From contig NZ_CP195191.1 in the NCBI RefSeq assembly GCF_051200875.1, positions 1,302,001 through 1,366,000 of the forward strand: a stretch of DNA of 64,000 nt, in the 5' to 3' direction. Positions 62,003 to 64,000 of this stretch are shown here, piece by piece. The position numbers were made by a program, and so were the translations under genes. The stretch comes from Pseudotabrizicola sp051200875. GTDB taxonomy: Bacteria; Pseudomonadota; Alphaproteobacteria; Rhodobacterales; Rhodobacteraceae. The notes beneath the pieces were generated by a model. The model was not told the origin of the DNA and made no database searches. It worked only from the letters and a program-made list of their open reading frames with translations. Numbering within the stretch: the first letter of the stretch is position 1; every line of letters starts with the position of its first letter.

Positions 62003-64000
62003 TCAACCGCCTTTCTGCATCCGTCCCGCCATTTCGGTCATGTCGCGGCTCAGGCCGGGTTGCGCCAGAATCCGACGCAACTGCTCTTGCACCATCTGCT
62101 GACGGTCCGCGTCATAGCGGCGCCATGTCTCAAAGGCTGTCGACATGCGGGCGGCGGTTTGCGGGTTCAGCGGGTCCAGCTTCATCAGCCAGTCGGCGAC
62201 AAAGGCATATGCCGCCCCATCCGCCCGGTGGAACCCTGCGTGGTTGGCCGAAAGCGCCCCGATCACCGACCGGAAACGGTTGGGGTTCTTCCAGTTGAAT
62301 TCTGGCAGTGCCGTCAACTCTTTGGCCACCTCGACCGCCCGATCCGGCGCAGCAAGCGCGATCTGCAGCATGTACCATTTGTCCATCACATTGCCGTCTT
62401 GGCCAAACATCGCCGCGAACTCGGCCAAAGCAGCCTCAGCCTTGCCCAGATCAATCAGCGCCGAAAGCGCACCAATCCGGTCGGTCATATTGTCGGCCTT
62501 GGCCCAAGCATCCTTGGCCGCCGCGCCCCCATCCAGCCTTGACACCAGCCCCAGCGCCGCATTCCCAAGCGCCCGTTTCCCGGCCGAAACCGCATCGGGC
62601 GTAAAGGCCCCCGAGACCGACATCGAGGCCATCAGCCCCTCCAACCCGTCGCGCAATCTGTGCGCCAAGGCATCGCCCATGGTCCGACGCGAAGCATAAA
62701 TCCGTGCCGGATCGGGGACATGCCCGGCCGCGTGCAGCGTCTGCGCCATGTCATCATCCGACGGCAGACGCAGGCACAAGGCCCGGAATGCTGGATCAAG
62801 CCGGTCATCAAAGGCCACTCCGGCCATTGCATCCAGCCACATCGGCGCCACATCGGCCCCTTCGGCCACCATCCGGGCCAAGACATCCTTGGCCAGCGCC
62901 CGCCCAGCCTCCCATTTGTTGAACGGGTCGGTGTCATGGGCCAGCAGGAAGGCGCGGTCGACGGGCGTCAGATCTCGTTCCAGCACCACGGGTGCCGAAA
63001 ACCCGCGCAGGATCGAGACTACGGGCCGCGCGCCCAAGCCCTCAAAGCTGAAACTCTGGCGCGTCTCTGTCATCTCCAGAACCGTCGTCGGCACCGCCTC
63101 ATCGCCATTCGGCCCGATCAGCCCCACCGCAATCGGCAAGACCTTGGCCCCCTTGACCTCTTGCCCAGGCGTGGCTGGGTTTTCCTGCTCGAACTGCAGC
63201 GTCAGGCGGCCCTCGGCCCACTCCTCCGACACCTTCAGGCGCGGCGTTCCCGCCTCGGAATACCACCGCTTGAACTGGGCCAGATCGCGGCCCGTGGCAT
63301 CCTCAAAGACCTTCAGCCAATCCTCGATCGTTGCAGCCTCACCATCGTGGCGATCAAAATACAGATCCAGCGCCTTAGCATAGCCTTCATCGCCCACCAG
63401 ACGCTTCAGCATCCCGATTACCTCGGCGCCTTTTTCATAGACCGTGGCGGTGTAGAAGTTGTTGATCTCCATATAGCTTTCCGGGCGAACCGGATGCGCA
63501 AGCGGACCCTGATCCTCGCGGAACTGACGCGCCCGCAGCATCAGCACATCTTCGATGCGCTTCACCGCATGGGACCGCATGTCGCCCGAAAACTGCTGGT
63601 CGCGGAACACCGTCAGCCCTTCTTTCAGGCAAAGCTGGAACCAGTCGCGGCAGGTGATGCGGTTGCCGGTCCAGTTGTGAAAATACTCATGCGCGATGAT
63701 CGCCTCGATCCGGGCAAAATCATCATCGGTCGCGGTTTCCGGACTGGCCAGCACGAATTTGGAGTTGAAGATGTTCAGGCCCTTGTTCTCCATCGCGCCC
63801 ATGTTGAAATCGTCAACCGCCACGATGTTGAACACGTCCAGATCATATTCGCGGCCATAAACCTCTTCATCCCAGCGCATCGACCGGATCAGACTGTCCA
63901 TGGCATAGGCGCAGCGATCTTCATCCCCAGGGCGTACCCAGATGTTCAGGTCAACAGAGCGGCCCGAGGCGGTGCGGAAGGGCGCGGAATGGGCCACCAA
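62003..64000 (-). CDS. pepN: Aminopeptidase N (M1 family), N-terminus outside the window
   Basis: The last 665 residues of a zinc aminopeptidase that removes N-terminal residues from peptides; the gene enters from the right edge and its start is missing. GAMENKGLNIFNS gives the substrate-binding GAMEN box, and HEYFHNWTGN...KEGLTV is the HExxH-x18-E zinc site. The C-terminal helical DUF3458 domains follow, as in E. coli PepN (870 residues). Confidence 0.95.
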   Translation of the reverse strand: MVAHSAPFRTASGRSVDLNIWVRPGDEDRCAYAMDSLIRSMRWDEEVYGREYDLDVFNIVAVDDFNMGAMENKGLNIFNSKFVLASPETATDDDFARIEAIIAHEYFHNWTGNRITCRDWFQLCLKEGLTVFRDQQFSGDMRSHAVKRIEDVLMLRARQFREDQGPLAHPVRPESYMEINNFYTATVYEKGAEVIGMLKRLVGDEGYAKALDLYFDRHDGEAATIEDWLKVFEDATGRDLAQFKRWYSEAGTPRLKVSEEWAEGRLTLQFEQENPATPGQEVKGAKVLPIAVGLIGPNGDEAVPTTVLEMTETRQSFSFEGLGARPVVSILRGFSAPVVLERDLTPVDRAFLLAHDTDPFNKWEAGRALAKDVLARMVAEGADVAPMWLDAMAGVAFDDRLDPAFRALCLRLPSDDDMAQTLHAAGHVPDPARIYASRRTMGDALAHRLRDGLEGLMASMSVSGAFTPDAVSAGKRALGNAALGLVSRLDGGAAAKDAWAKADNMTDRIGALSALIDLGKAEAALAEFAAMFGQDGNVMDKWYMLQIALAAPDRAVEVAKELTALPEFNWKNPNRFRSVIGALSANHAGFHRADGAAYAFVADWLMKLDPLNPQTAARMSTAFETWRRYDADRQQMVQEQLRRILAQPGLSRDMTEMAGRMQKGG

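Overview
The window looks like chromosomal DNA of a high-GC alphaproteobacterium, most likely order Rhodobacterales. Supporting points are a perfect alphaproteobacterial LexA box (GAAC-N7-GAAC), short gene overlaps of the ATGA/TGATG type, dense operons, and protein families typical of that group (DUF2842, DUF6524, DUF192, a double cold-shock-domain protein, Fe-S L-serine dehydratase, the tdh-kbl pair). The genus cannot be fixed from this stretch alone. No CRISPR array, rRNA or prophage was seen. There is one tRNA (Pro, UGG) and one insertion element.

Layout. 1-5.3 kb: the tail of an unknown gene with a terminator, a glycoside hydrolase pseudogene with two in-frame TAA codons, a Kef-type K+/H+ antiporter, an AraC regulator and a divergent aldo/keto reductase. 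5.5-18.3 kb: a tricarboxylate catabolic island. It holds tcuAB (tricarballylate oxidation) under a GntR regulator, a divergent AbrB-family membrane protein, and a second set running tctC, a tctA-tctB fusion, an isopropylmalate-dehydrogenase-like enzyme, an oxalomesaconate-tautomerase/PrpF-like isomerase and a D-2-hydroxyacid dehydrogenase. A TctD/TctE-type two-component system is divergent from this set. 18.3-26.4 kb: an HGGxSTGP small protein, the kbl-tdh threonine degradation operon with an XRE-cupin regulator, then a 2.0-kb IS630-type element with TA target duplications and a passenger ankyrin-repeat gene. The element is inserted exactly at the stop codon of selO. An ATP-grasp gene follows.

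26.6-38.5 kb: tRNA-Pro, DUF192, cold shock protein, pdxH, fabI, a LysE exporter, xanthine phosphoribosyltransferase, an aminotransferase preceded by seven 11-bp phased repeats, a PpiD-like chaperone, trpE, a DegP/HtrA protease, an HD hydrolase and a peptidoglycan-binding lipoprotein. 38.6-49.5 kb: a lone C-terminal OB-fold piece of DnaE2 still driven by a LexA-box promoter, a ferredoxin, hflK-hflC, gor, rpiA, a GST-like protein, sdaA, a sulfotransferase-like protein, a DMT exporter and thiamine pyrophosphokinase. 49.6-64 kb: a 915-residue acidic low-complexity protein of unknown function, purA, VOC and LysR genes separated by an 8-bp stop-codon repeat, secG, pyrG, secreted and small proteins, a globin, rlmJ and the C-terminal two thirds of pepN.

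Most genes are housekeeping. The accessory interest lies in the tricarboxylate island, the passenger-carrying IS630 element, the dnaE2 relic, and the phased repeat array at 30781-30857.
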